Shown here one piece after another: positions 34,405-46,353 of a stretch of 64,000 bases of DNA (position 1 is the first letter of the stretch; each line of letters opens with the position of its first letter). Origin of the DNA: Pomacea canaliculata (Eukaryota; Mollusca; Gastropoda; Architaenioglossa; Ampullariidae). The notes below the pieces were generated by a model. That model was given only the letters and a program-made list of their open reading frames with translations. It was not told where the DNA came from and did no database searches. A program made the translations under genes and the position numbers. Where the stretch lies: assembly GCF_003073045.1 (NCBI RefSeq), contig NC_037595.1:2294001-2358000 (forward strand), in the 5' to 3' direction.

Positions 34405-34410
34405 AATAAA
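34405..34410 (+). promoter_or_regulatory. Candidate poly(A) signal of R7
   Basis: AATAAA 118 bp beyond the R7 stop codon. The hexamer is common in AT-rich DNA, so position is the only support. Confidence 0.35.
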
Positions 34411-34566
34411 CTAAGTAAATGAAGTAATTAAGTACTACGAGAATAATTAGTACTAAACATGAGGTAAGGTGTCAAAGGAGAGAGGAAGGTGGATATCCAC
34501 AAAAGAGGTGGTTACGAAAAGCATATTTACAAGGTTTCCTAGAGTTAGGAGGTATCTCCAGAGGCC

Positions 34567-34722
34567 TCATCTAATTTTCTTGAATATATTTAGGTAGATG
34601 GCGTCTAAACAGTTCAAGGAGTTAAGATGATTAAGATGGAGAGGGAGGCTGTTCCACAGCACTCTCTCTGAGTATTTCAAACTTGATTTAAAAAGGTTTA
34701 TTCGAGGAGTTGGAATATTCAG
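34567..34722 (-). mobile_element. LINE ORF2 C-terminal remnant (CR1/L2-like)
   Basis: The minus strand translates to IPTPRINLFKSSLKYS followed by RVLWNSLP and a stop. This matches the typical end of a CR1/L2/Jockey-type reverse transcriptase (IPxxRTxxFKxSFxYSGxxLWNSLP). Only the end is recognisable; the upstream part of the same frame (to 34902) is not clearly LINE. The sequence just beyond the stop (34500-34566) could be its 3' untranslated region. Confidence 0.75.
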
Positions 34723-35630
34723 TTTTGAAGAAGTTAACAACAAGTGGAGAGGAAGACACAAGGTGCTGATCTTTTGTTTCAAAAATACATATAGTCTACT
34801 AATAATTAGGTCTTTTAACCTTTCTTCTACTCTTCCTTTGTTGTCGTCGGAGTCATCGTTTGTGACTGCAGTGCACGTACATAGCGTATTGTGCATACAC
34901 AAAGGTCAGAGAGAATTGTCACCGTACTATTTCAATGTCTTATCAGTATTAATAATTAAATTAATTAATTGTGTCTTTATCTGATCTATTCAAGGGACGG
35001 CTGACTGGAATCGATCAGGTTTGATGTCATTAGCAGCATAACAAAATGGTGGCCACGGATTTATATCGACAGATACCTGACTAGTCACGTGATCAACTTG
35101 TCGCCAATATTTGCTTAGGATAAAATTGTTCCATTCAATTTAGATAGGATACAAGTAGCTTTATGACAGAATTTGTTTCTTGATGAAATATCTGTTGGGA
35201 AAGATTCGCATGACTACGGTAAGGTCAACTATTGGCGAACGGCCATTCCACGTTCACCAACGCCTCTACCTCCTATCTCTCGACTGACTTTTCCGAGCCA
35301 ATAATCAAAGTCTACTTGGGTGTAATGTATTTTAATTTTTGTAACAGCTGAGTAACGCTCAGCTCAAATATCATTTCCCCAAATCTGTAGGAATAGCTAG
35401 CTTTCCTCTTCACTTGCATTCTCAATATACACGCATAAGCATTCAAAAGTTTGACTGTTTACTTTAATTCTTTACTGTAGTTTTGTCTACAGATGTTAGG
35501 ACCCAATATTAAAATTAATTTCAGCAACTGCCACCTGTGTATGTGAAACTATAAAACTTCAGGAAACCAAGGGAAGCAACCAGCATATTGCTCTTGTCAC
35601 CACCAGGATTGTTGTCTCCCTTTCTTTCCT

Positions 35631-36095
35631 TTGTACAGCAGGGATGCCCAACCTACGGCCCGCGGGCCATATTCGGCCCGCAACGCGGTGCCATCCGGCC
35701 CGCGAAACTTCTGCCTACAGTGCAGGAAATCGGCATGTTAGTAATAAAAAACCGAAAAAAAAACCGAAAAAAAATGGAAGAAGAAGTATTTATCCGCACG
35801 TAGGGGCGTTTCCCAATCTTTTTTTCGATGGACGAACATTTCGATTCAGTGCTCCGACTTGGTGTCTCTACGATGAGGCCGGACATTCAGAAGTTGGTTT
35901 CGGGAAAACAACTTCAAATATCCCACTAATTACTACATAATTAATGGTAAGTACAACTTGATTCTAATAAAAATGGTATCTGCTCTATTTTTTTTTTTTT
36001 TTTTGGTATTTTTGCAGTGAAGTGGCCCGCGACACGGCTGTCCGAAATGGATATGGCCCGCAGACCGAAAAAGGTTGGGCATCACTGTTGTACAG
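35631..36095. mobile_element. Non-autonomous hAT element (MITE) with 8-bp target duplication
   Basis: The element runs 35639-36087 (449 bp). Its ends are CAGGGATGCCCAACCT and, inverted, CAGTGATGCCCAACCT (15 of 16 match). It is flanked by TTGTACAG on both sides (35631-35638 and 36088-36095), a perfect 8-bp duplication diagnostic of the hAT superfamily. The interior is rich in GGCCCGC motifs near both ends and has a T run near 35990. It has no transposase, so it must have been moved by an enzyme encoded elsewhere. Confidence 0.95.
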
Positions 36096-36329
36096 TAATA
36101 GCCTCTTTCATAATCGCGGGAACAAGGTGGTGAAGAGGACGAAGTGCAAAATAAAGCAAAGCAAAGCAATCATCATCATCAACATCATCATCACAATGGC
36201 AGTTGCAAATGACGAGCATTTTAAATTTAGATATTCGCAACTTATACTAAAGCATTGTTCTTTTTTTTAAACTATAAAAGAGTAATATATTGTAGAGATT
36301 ATATTTGTGTACACCTGTGTATTTGTTGC

Positions 36330-36642
36330 ATAACAAACAGGCCTGACGAGAGGGGGGGACAGGGGGGTCTGGTGTACCCGGGCCCGCGGCTGTCAAGGGG
36401 GTCCGGCCTTGGTCAGTGGATTTTTTTTTCTTCTTCTCCTTTTCTTTTTCTTTTAAAGAAAGGTCTAAGGACAGAACACCCAAGCATTACACATGCAGAA
36501 GTTGAGTTTGAGTGTAGATATTGAGATTCGAATTGTAAACATACATTATATACTGGGAAACTAATTTACGATTACAAGTACAAGGGGCCCGGAGAGGTCT
36601 GTCCCGGGGCCCGGGCTGGCTCTCGGCGGCCCTGATAACAAA
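36330..36642. mobile_element. Second non-autonomous hAT element with 8-bp target duplication
   Basis: The element runs 36338-36634 (297 bp). Left end CAGGCCTGACGAGAG and inverted right end CAGGGCCGCCGAGAG agree at most positions. The flanking 8-mer ATAACAAA is identical at 36330-36337 and 36635-36642. GGGCCCG motifs near both ends and a TC-rich centre fill the interior; no coding sequence. It is a different family from the element 240 bp to its left. Confidence 0.93.
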
Positions 36643-38013
36643 CTAACATCTCGTTAAAAATTGACTGAAGTCTAGAATATGAGTGGTGTCTCTTACTTTA
36701 CAGCATTAAAATATGCAAATGGTGGATCATTTGAGAAACTAATGACATCCCCATTTTCGCTAACTAGTGTTTCAGTGGGGTTTGTTGAGTGTGGCATGCT
36801 TGGTGACTATGTTCATCATTACTTAGACTGTCCAGATGTGACTGGACAAGGCGCACACATCTTCACACGGCTTATACTACGGCCATGCATGGCTACATTT
36901 TATCTGTGATTGAATAATCTTACTGAATCAAGATGACATTTTACCTGTAATAACATTCATTTAGTGGACGCATCACAAGTTAATTATGTTAACAATAAAT
37001 AAGTGTGTGGTAATAACCATTTTAGTGTTTATTCGGTAAAAGCTCTGAGCTGTGTTTACAGTCGTTGACTAATCGTGTTGTTCTCCTGGCCTGGACGTGT
37101 GGTGCCACGTATGAGCAATAATAAATAATAAATAAAGGAATAATTGGTGAGTAAGACAACTTGCCGGGATACAGACATCAGGTGCTAGAAGATGACCAGA
37201 GCTTGTGATTGCAATGTGTTCATTCATCACCTCTGAAAAAAGCGGATGAGGCAGAAGTGCGGTGACCTACCTGTTCCCTTTGAAGTTTCTTTCTCAAGCC
37301 GGTTGTAAAGGCTTCAGACCTTCATGTCACTGCAGCATTGCGGGTTTTATTTGATGTTTAGTTTACCGTTAACTTTAAGAGGTTTTCTTACGGTTATTTG
37401 TTGATAATATAAGCCCATATTATGAGTATTACTTTATTTTTATCAGAACTTTACTTAACCTGTTTCGGATTCATTTTTAACTAAGTGAGCTATTACTTAA
37501 ATAAAATCTAATGGTTGTTTATTATTTGACCGTTTGTGATTAGCCAGTTATATTTTAACTCAGCAGGTATGTAGCGCTCTCATCGCCGATAAAATTTCTT
37601 CCTCACCAGTGTGTGAGGCCGAGGACTTTTGACTGTGATGGTGAGAGACATCGTCACATCTGTTTGGACAGACAGGACAGCAACTTTTCTATCTCCCGAT
37701 AGGCTTTCACTGTCATCGAAGAAGCCAAATCTGGATGCGATAATACGCTCGGTCGTATTCTCTCACTCTCTTTCCATGCGAACGAGTAAATATTAGAAAA
37801 ATAGAATCCGTGTGTGTATATATACATTTATGCGCGAGCACGGGTGCGTTCGTTCTGCTGCTTTACGCACAACATTGATGCTCCACGATTTGTTTTTGTT
37901 AGCTTTTTTTTTTAGCTTGGAACAACTCTCACATTCATTTCGTTGACCCCAGCTACCTTTGTCAGTTTTCTTTTGACATTTTATCTCAATACACCGACAG
38001 ACTGCACAGCATG

Positions 38014-38172
<159 letters not shown>

Positions 38173-39108
38173 GTAGTAGAACCACGTACACTGCTACTCG
38201 GCCATTAAGTGGTTGTAAACACTGACCCTCACCTTGTCATAACCCTTGTTATTAAACTAGTGTCAGTCGATTACTCAGACGCCAACTTTCTTTTGTTCTG
38301 TCCTGCCTTCTGCAAAGCTTAGCTGGTGAGTCTTTATCCACCTCGTTTGCTTCTGTCTTTTTCTTGTTCTTTTCTCCTTCTCCTGCTTGATAAAATTTAA
38401 ACTCTTACCAATACTTCTCTCAGACACACTTAAGCCATCATGCGCACAATATGTTAAGAAATGTCAGCACAGTTGTCAACTTTTTTTTACCAATGACAAC
38501 TAAAAGATAAACCCAACTTTTGTGTTTTTGTGTCATTAGTGTGTGTGTGAGAGTGAGAGAGAGAGAGATACTCTGGGCAAACACTTGTCGCCGGAAAAGA
38601 ATGGTGTCAAAATACAGATAATCATGAAATGCAAGATATAAAATTGATCGGAGCCAATGTAAATAAACAGTAAATATAAAATATTACAAAATAAAAACAA
38701 ATATTAAAAATATAAAATATTTAAAAATATGAATAAACATTGAAAATATATAAATTACAATAATTCAGATATAAAAATAAATTAACTGAGTTAGAAAAAA
38801 ACAGAATTTTATTTTTACTAGCAACCTCTGGAGGTAAAACCTAATTACACGGAGACATGAGGTTGGCATCCTCCATCAAAAGCAGTTATTTGCGTTAATT
38901 GAAAAGAACTTTACAGGTTCCTAAACATTTTTTCTTAATAAATGGTAAATATTGTAAGTGCCTTTCAGGGAAACGATGCCTGTTAAAAAATGAAATGGAT
39001 TTTTATTTTACCCATGCTATTCACAGGATGTTTAGTTAATCAAATAAGAGAAAGCGATTCTCCGTCCTCATTAAAAGGGCGATACTGAGATAATTGGCCG
39101 CCTGCACC

Positions 39109-39115
39109 TATATAA
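39109..39115 (+). promoter_or_regulatory. Possible TATA box upstream of R8
   Basis: TATATAA in a locally GC-richer setting (GCCTGCACC before it), 274 bp before the R8 ATG. One motif in AT-rich DNA is weak evidence. Confidence 0.25.
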
Positions 39116-39388
39116 CTGCAACTATCTGACAACTAAACTTCTGTACGACTGTACTTATGACAACAGAGGTGTGGCCACCGTACGTGAAGATGTTTGACAA
39201 AGTACAATGTTGGCATTAGGGATATAGAACTAAAAGATTTTTGTTTTGACTTACCAGTTGTCCGCGTGCTGAGCTGACCTCAGAAAAAAGATAAGTACTG
39301 CCGACCCAAAACATAACACCTTATTTATTTTGTAATAAAAAAACTTACTTTAAAACTGTGTTCTTTATCTAAGCACATTAAATTCACA

Positions 39389-40486
39389 ATGATTAATTCT
39401 ACGAATCAGACAGTTGCTAGCAGTGGGGATGTCGTTGCCAGCTATCTCCCTTGGACGAACCCGCTGAACCTCATATCATTCGACACTTATCAAAAGACTT
39501 TGTACTACTTTAACACAGTCGTGAAGCCTGTTGTAGTCATTGTTGGAGTGCCCACCAACATCATCAGCTGTATTGTCTTCAAGCGACAGGGACTGTGTGA
39601 CCGCATGAACCTCTGTCTCTTTGTCCTGGCGCTGGTGGACATGACCTACTTAGCTTACTCCATGGTGTTCACCATAGCTCTGTGGATCAAGGTGGTGCAG
39701 CCTGTGGTGGGGGAGGAGCTGTACATGAAGGCGCTGTACTACGCCCTGGGTGTCAGTCACGGGTGGAGGGAGGCATCAGCCCTGGTGGGGCTGGTCATCG
39801 CCGTGGAGCGGTGCATCTGTGTCGTCTTCCCGCTACAAGCTGGGTCGCTGATGAGGACTCGAACCATGGGCCTCCTGCTGGCCACCGCTGTAACCTCCAT
39901 GCAGGTCGGCTTCGTCACGTGGCCTGTCAAACAACATGTCTTCTCTGTATACGATAACACCACTGGACAAATCAGATGGAAAACAGAACTAGCGAGTCAG
40001 TGGCAGTCGAGTTCGTTTCTGATGTCGTACACCATCTTTGAGGACACGGTCATGCTGGTGCTGGTGCCCATACTTAACTTAATCCTGGTCACCGTCGCCA
40101 CGGGCATCACTGTTATAAGGCTAAAAGCAGTCTCCTCGTGGAGGAAAGAGGTGAGCTCTTTTGGAAGTGAGGCACACGTCCAGCAGGTGGCGCTGACCAA
40201 GATGCTGGTGCTGGTGTCGTGTGTGTACATCGGCAGCAAGTTGCCCTGGATCGTCGTCATGCTAGCGAGTGTCCTTGACCCCGACTTCTCCGACACGGGT
40301 CACAACTACAACATCTACAAGGTTTCGCAGCTGATGGCGCAGCTGTTCTCGTATGTCAACAGTGCTGTTACCTTCTTTATCTACCTCGCTCAGTCTTCTC
40401 GCTTTAAGGTGGAGCTTCGAGTGCTGTTCTCTTGTTTTTTGCCGTCCGCGGGGGTATCTGAGACGAAAATGCCGCCAAAGATTTAA
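39389..40486 (+). CDS. R8: rhodopsin-class GPCR, second subfamily
   Basis: A 365-residue receptor in one frame. Glycosylation sites NST and NQT open the N-terminus, then LPWTN (20-24). TM1 about 40-66 with GVPTN (53-57); TM2 about 72-100 (CLFVLALVDMTYL); TM3 about 114-148 with HGWRE (124-128) and ERC (140-142), followed by PLQA where relatives have PLRA; TM4 about 160-178; NTT in ECL2; TM6 with SKLPW; TM7 with TFFIY. ECL1 (VVQPVVGEELYMKAL) differs strongly from the R1-R7 group. It pairs with R9: about 120 bp across ECL1 and TM3 are identical between them, while the N-termini and the TM5-TM6 regions differ. The ATG at 39389 is in frame. The ligand is unknown. Confidence 0.94.
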   Translation: MINSTNQTVASSGDVVASYLPWTNPLNLISFDTYQKTLYYFNTVVKPVVVIVGVPTNIISCIVFKRQGLCDRMNLCLFVLALVDMTYLAYSMVFTIALWIKVVQPVVGEELYMKALYYALGVSHGWREASALVGLVIAVERCICVVFPLQAGSLMRTRTMGLLLATAVTSMQVGFVTWPVKQHVFSVYDNTTGQIRWKTELASQWQSSSFLMSYTIFEDTVMLVLVPILNLILVTVATGITVIRLKAVSSWRKEVSSFGSEAHVQQVALTKMLVLVSCVYIGSKLPWIVVMLASVLDPDFSDTGHNYNIYKVSQLMAQLFSYVNSAVTFFIYLAQSSRFKVELRVLFSCFLPSAGVSETKMPPKI

Positions 40487-40714
40487 GAACGAATAATTTT
40501 TTTAACCATGATGGTATTTCCGTCAATCAGTATGGGCTTCTATTGTTTAAGTGCATCGAAATATGTAAAAAATTTAAAAAACGAAAAGAGCGATTTTAAA
40601 TGTGAACTAAACATTAAAACAACTTTGCTTTATTATATGTTATAAAAAGAAAATCGCTCGCAAAAGACTTTTAGGAAAAAACTTTAAAGAATATTCACCT
40701 AGGACAAATTGTTT

Positions 40715-40742
40715 GTCTCTGTCTGTCTGTCTGTCTGTCTGT
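40715..40742. repeat. CTGT tetranucleotide microsatellite
   Basis: About seven copies of CTGT/TCTG in a row. Confidence 0.9.
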
Positions 40743-41899
40743 TATATGCTTGAACAAAATTGTATACTCTATTCATAGCTCTAGCACGTGACTCACACGG
40801 TGGCTGCCCTGACTCTTTGGGAGGCTAGCAAATGTTTAAATAAGAAATGGCTGTGTGGGAGCGTCCAACCGTTAAACTGATCGTGGATTATTATCTGTTT
40901 AGACATTGAACACAGTTTAACTAAACACGTTAAAGCCGGTCACGGGGTAATTATAAATCTTAGTTTGCTTGCAGTTCTCTCGTGATTTCTGCCAAATGTT
41001 ATCGCGATTACAAAAAGAGCAATTTTAGTAATTCCAGACAAACCAACATTTTTTCCTCATACAATAGCTGAAATAACTATTTTCTAAGCCGCCTTTCACT
41101 TTGCTTACAGAAAACCCTCAAAGTTAATCAAGGCACTGTCAACTATTTGCACCCAGCCCCAGGCTGGTCCATACAACCACTCATCCTGTCCACAAACATT
41201 TCCAGCAGCCAACTGCCAACTCTAACTCTGATTTTTTTCATTGTATAATGAGCGCGTGAAGACTGGACAGCGCATAGCAAATAAAGGAATTTAAATTCTC
41301 TATTTCAAATAAACCAGCAATAGGTCTTCAGAACAAGGAATTTTATAAATAACTTTTTATTGAGACGGGAAAGGAACGTAGGATGTATATAAACTAGAGG
41401 TGTGATTCTGATGAAAGTAAATACAGCTCAGTAGGATACAAATGCTATTTTAAATAAACGTAAAATAAATACACATATTATACCATAAACTGGTATAAAC
41501 TACCACAAAGCGATAGAACTAACATCCTCAAACTCGTGGCTCAGCAAGGCAGCGTAGGGGAAAAGAGGGTAACCGCCCTCAGAAAGAGTTGGCCCCAAGA
41601 AATGAGTTCTCTAACACCTCACCTCACTTCCGGACGACCTACTAAGGTTAGTGGATGACCTTTATTTATCACAAAGATCAAATATGCTGATATGATTTTG
41701 TAATCAGAAAATGTTCTTATCTTATAAGAACATTTGAGAAATACTACTAGTAACAATAGAAGCTATAAAAAGCTGTATACTTAAGACTACCCCCCATACA
41801 ACCCCAAAAAACAAACAAAAAAACCCCCGACGTTTTAAGCATAGAAACTGAATTTTTGAAGTGAAAGGGGTAAAAAATTTCCAAGAGAGTCTTCCGAGT

Positions 41900-42210
41900 A
41901 TCTATCCTCTGCATGACAACGGGGAAGATAGCATCATAAGTAAACCCAAGAAGCTTCGGTATTTCAGGACCATTGCCCGACGAGACGGTGAGGACAAGGG
42001 TGGGACAGGCCGCCATCTTGTACTCGATATCAGCTCACAGCCAGTGGAGCTCACGGAGGAGGCGAGTAGCCTCGTCATCCTTTCACCTTTGGAAGACAAT
42101 AAGAACAGCATTATTTCGAACATTATTTCTAGTTTTCCGGTAGGAAGATCGACAAGAAGAGAGTTGCAGTCAACCGGGACGAGAGAAAAGCATCCATGAC
42201 ACTTCTGACG
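41900..42210 (-). mobile_element. LINE ORF2 fragment (CR1/L2-like), degraded
   Basis: On the minus strand one frame reads DCNSLLVDLPTGKLE, the reverse-transcriptase motif usually LDYCNSLLxGLP. Further on, another frame reads TRLLRELHWL then IEYKMA, matching the typical LLRELHWLPVxxRIxYKI. The two parts are in different frames and a stop interrupts the second, so the copy is dead. It probably belongs to the same broad LINE group as the remnant at 34.6 kb. The 89- and 116-codon open frames here are pieces of it. Confidence 0.8.
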
Positions 42211-45200
42211 GCAGAAGCTGACAGGATGGATCTGATGTGACGAATCCTGCATATTCTTTAAAAAAGCATATTAAACATATAATTTTTCAATTAACTAATC
42301 AAATATAACATTTACGATCAAAGTTCATATTTAAATTCACAACGTGGAAGAAAACGAATGTATAAATTTCGGTTGAGATGACTTACTTCAGAATGGTTTC
42401 AACAAAGGGGAGGCAATTGCTAATGTCGTCTGTCAGTTACTGGCACAAACCAACACCAGAAATACTAAGTACACAAAGGGAGGGTAGGTGTAAACCCTGC
42501 ACTTGCGCTATTTATAGCGACTAGCCTTATTATCAAGCCTGCATTACCTCTAGAGAAAGCGATGACATACCGTACAAGTAATACATATGTTATTTTGATA
42601 AACATCAATACATTTCTAATAATCATAATTTTAAAATGATATTAAAAAAAATGACTATTTGGTAAAGACGACTACAGAGTGTAAAGACAATAGTAATTTC
42701 AGACATAGAAGTGCATCAGCAGGACAAAAAAAGACAAGAAGGGATGAAGAAAGTAGCTCAAGACATAGTACAGCTCTACAATGAAAACAAATATTCGTCA
42801 ATACAAAAGAAAAAAATCTACCAAAACTGGAACTGGTCTACGGTCGGCAGTCATCTATACGTTTTGAAATAATTCTAAGCCACTGACAAGTTAACTACCA
42901 AGTGCTTGCTATTACTGGTAAGAGTGAGAGTTTTGCAGGATTCCTTTCGTATTCATAATGAAACGAGGTTTAACGAGTGTAGAAACTCTTCTGTGGACAG
43001 CAGAACCATTGCTGACGTGGCTGTAACAAGGTGTGTCGCATCTCTGGACGTTGTCTATAGTCATGATGAGTAGTAGTTGTGATTCTGTATTGATATTTAT
43101 GTTTTGTTTATTTTTCATTTGTTTAATCATCGTGTTTTGTCGTACCTTTGCTTTCAAAGTTTGCCATTGTTTGCCATCATGTTTTGCATCACCCTTTGCC
43201 TTCGTGTTCTGAGTAGTGTTGTCCTAAGAAAACCAAGACTCAGGAATTAAAGACAAAACGTTGGAAATCATTTCTGATGTCGGCGCTCGAGGGTCAAGAA
43301 AACATGAAATAAGCCTAAACTGTTTTGTGGACACAGGATCCAAAGCCAAGTAACCGAACCAATGCCGTCCACCCTGAAGTCCGTGAGCTCAGTCTTTCAA
43401 CCGTGACTCAGGACTCGTCACACTCGTCACAGTTGACCCGACAACTTCTGTTAACTATTCAAACAACTTCTATAAGGACATTTTTAATATATTTCATTGC
43501 TAGAACCCAGACAGCTGTTGCCAGCGTGAATCTTTTACTCCCTCACCCCTATCTTTAAACGCGATTTCAAGAAAAACGATCTTGTTGTGTGAAACTGCAT
43601 TCTTTGTAATTTTGAAACACTAGAATCCGCGTCTAATAATTATTTTATGATCGGTCTTACTTTGATGAAATTCCAATACGTGGATTTATTTATAATCGGA
43701 AGGCAACATATTGGAAAACGCTTATTTACAGCAGTATCAGCAGGTGATTACTATTTGCGGTTTGTCATCTTTTATCGTGGAAAGGGGTGGGGAGGGAAAG
43801 GAGAGGAAAAGAGCGAGAGAAAGAGAGGAAGAGAGAGGGGAGGGAGAAAGAGAGTGAAAGAGAGCATGTAAAAATTTATAGATAAATAAACCTTGTAGGA
43901 AAAAGTCAGAACAAACACACAGTGAGAACTAGAAGAAAGCCCACAACCCACGGTTTGCAAGAGCAGCTTTGAAGGTTACCACTGGTAACACACTCAGGAC
44001 CTGAACACACATGTCTTCAATCACACTGGTTTCTCTTTCAAAAATTAGTATAAAAAACGTGGAACTAAGAGTTAAGTTTGCAAATCCAACTGTTAATTGG
44101 GTTTTGAACACAACTATAGTATCTATGTCCACATTTTCAATTGACACCCTGGTATCGCGGGGTAGCTGTATGGTGAGATATTGGAATAAAGCAGCAGATC
44201 GCACAGTATTGGACACAAGGCATGTTTCACCTAAAGATATACAAAGCTTGACAGTAATGATTAAAACGACATGAGTCGGAGACAGCAATAAACAATGTTG
44301 ACTTTTGAATCATTAGAACTGTCTTGATGCTAATTGTATGCTCGACCTGACTACCCTTTCGTGTTTTACTTCAACGCTTGGCGTGGTCTCGATCGGTTGG
44401 TTTGTCAGAGGTGTGTGTGCGTGCTTGTGTGTGTGTGTGCATTCGGGTATATTATTATGTATACAGCATTGCATGTATAGTAAACAAAGCTTATTGTTAG
44501 CGACTTTTGGTTCTCCCCTTGAAGGGAAGATAACCACGCGCGCCATATTGTTAGCGCGATTGTAAGTCACCATGAACCCAAACTTGCCATGTCAAATCCT
44601 GCATTTTAACTGGAAATAAAATATATTTTGTTTCCAAATATTCAATTACAGATATGATTTATCTGACTCGTGTTAATGCCAATATGGCGAATAACGTGGA
44701 CAGTGATGTTGACAGCGACCTTGACCGCAATAAACTGACCTTTGTGCTGCAATAAACAAGGTTGACAACATTTGAGAAGTATTCAACGTATTCCATTGTG
44801 TTCATTATTTTTGTTAGATCGAGCTTCAGCACTCGTTGACTGTATTATTCCATCTCGTTTGTTTTTGTATCTTCCATGGCAACAGCGTCAGGAAGGGCCA
44901 CAACTCCTGTCGGCGTGCGGGAGGCAGGGGGCAGACTGATTCTCAGAGCAGGTCGAGATGCTTCACGTGGTCTGACTATCCTTCAGTCAGTGATGGAATG
45001 TTCAGAGGAACAAGTGCACGTGAACCTGCAGCAGTGTTCCGGTGCGTGGCTCATCGCATCTTGAGTAACCTCCCATCAATGTGGGTGACGCCCCTTCCAC
45101 TTAGCCGAGCGCTCAGATCGACATTCTGTCTCACAGATGTACAAACATAAGTACGATAGCTCACGTGCACAGCTTTGTTTGTGGTACGGAATTTCTAATG

Positions 45201-45292
45201 GAAAATAACTCTCGATAAGTGGTTAAGTTGCAATCACAGGCAGCGTTGGTCACAGGATGTAAAAACAATATTATTCCGTTGGGGAAGGATTA

Positions 45293-45311
45293 AAAAAAAA
45301 AAAAAAAAAAA
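45293..45311. repeat. Poly-A run
   Basis: About nineteen consecutive A residues after GGATT. It could be the tail of an old retroposed sequence on the plus strand, but nothing recognisable precedes it. Confidence 0.6.
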
Positions 45312-46353
45312 CTTTGCAAAAAGATACGGAATTAAAAAGAAGAAAATAAAACAACGAATTGTAAATTACCAAGTGTCAATAAATTTAAGAAAATTAAAGA
45401 TAGGTCTACTTGATTGTTATTTCAGACTTTACTTAGTTTTTTTTAAAGGTTGTTCCTGTAAAATGAAAATGTTTTGAACGCCAGAACCAGTATTCAATGC
45501 AGACAATATATTGTTATTGTAATTACTTTGCCGAAGACTTGTCAGTATTTGCTGATTTGAATGGAAAGGTATTGTTAAAAAATTATTTTAAATTTGATAA
45601 TAACGGGTGCGTCCATTCGTGTGTGCATTATATGCAAAATGAAATGCTCAATTAAAGGTGATCGACAAACCCTGTTTCTATAAAATAGGAGGAGAGAATG
45701 TCTGGCGAACCAGGGTTTACCTGCAACTACTTCAGATTCAGGTGGCGCCACTTGTCATGGGATGTCACTGACAATCTTGAGGAATGATCATAGCTGACAG
45801 ACAAAAGATGAAGTGGACACAAAACTTGGTACATGTATATATATATATTTTAAAATTGGTCTACCAAAAATGATAATTTAAAATGTTTGATAGATCTCTT
45901 GTTGCAGTAGACAGACATCACATTTCGTATTATTAATCTTCTGAGAAAAATAAATTGGATTGAGAAAAATAGTTTTTGTTAAAAGTCAGTACATGTATAT
46001 TTGAGACATAAGTATAGAATAAATAGTATGCTTTGAATTCTTCTCATATGAGTTTTTCAACTTCTCCAATCGACTACAAAGACAGTAATTTATTAAACCG
46101 TCTTTACTCTTGCATGTGGGTCCGTGTTACACATCTCACATCTCATTGAGTCGGTTTATTTTGGAATTTAATTGAGTCGTGTGTGTGCTTGTTACTTGGA
46201 ATTATTGGCAATGCAGTCGTAAGCACATGAACAACTTATTTCTTTTCTGACTCTAGCAACGACAACTCTAATAATAAAATGAAACGATTCTTGAATGTTC
46301 CAGACATGCAAACCATACAATGATTGAATGACGGATCGGTGTCATTAACAGAA

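Larger units (their letters stand above)
40487..46353. other. Intergenic between R8 and R9
   Basis: 5.9 kb. It contains a CTGT microsatellite (40715-40742), a LINE remnant (about 41900-42210), AG-rich DNA (43790-43865) and a poly-A run (about 45293-45311). Overlapping open frames at 43929-44288 (minus) and 44011-44274 (plus) show no known domain. Two tiny upstream reading frames start at 46320 and 46328, just before R9. Confidence 0.5.

Noticed and set aside
41861-42199. A 112-codon plus-strand open frame
   Set aside because: The minus strand here encodes recognisable LINE reverse transcriptase motifs, so this frame is a shadow.
43929-44288. A 119-codon open frame with hydrophobic stretches, and an 87-codon frame on the other strand
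   Set aside because: I compared it with TM5-TM6 of the receptors and saw no alignment. Both strands are open over the same span and neither matches a known family.
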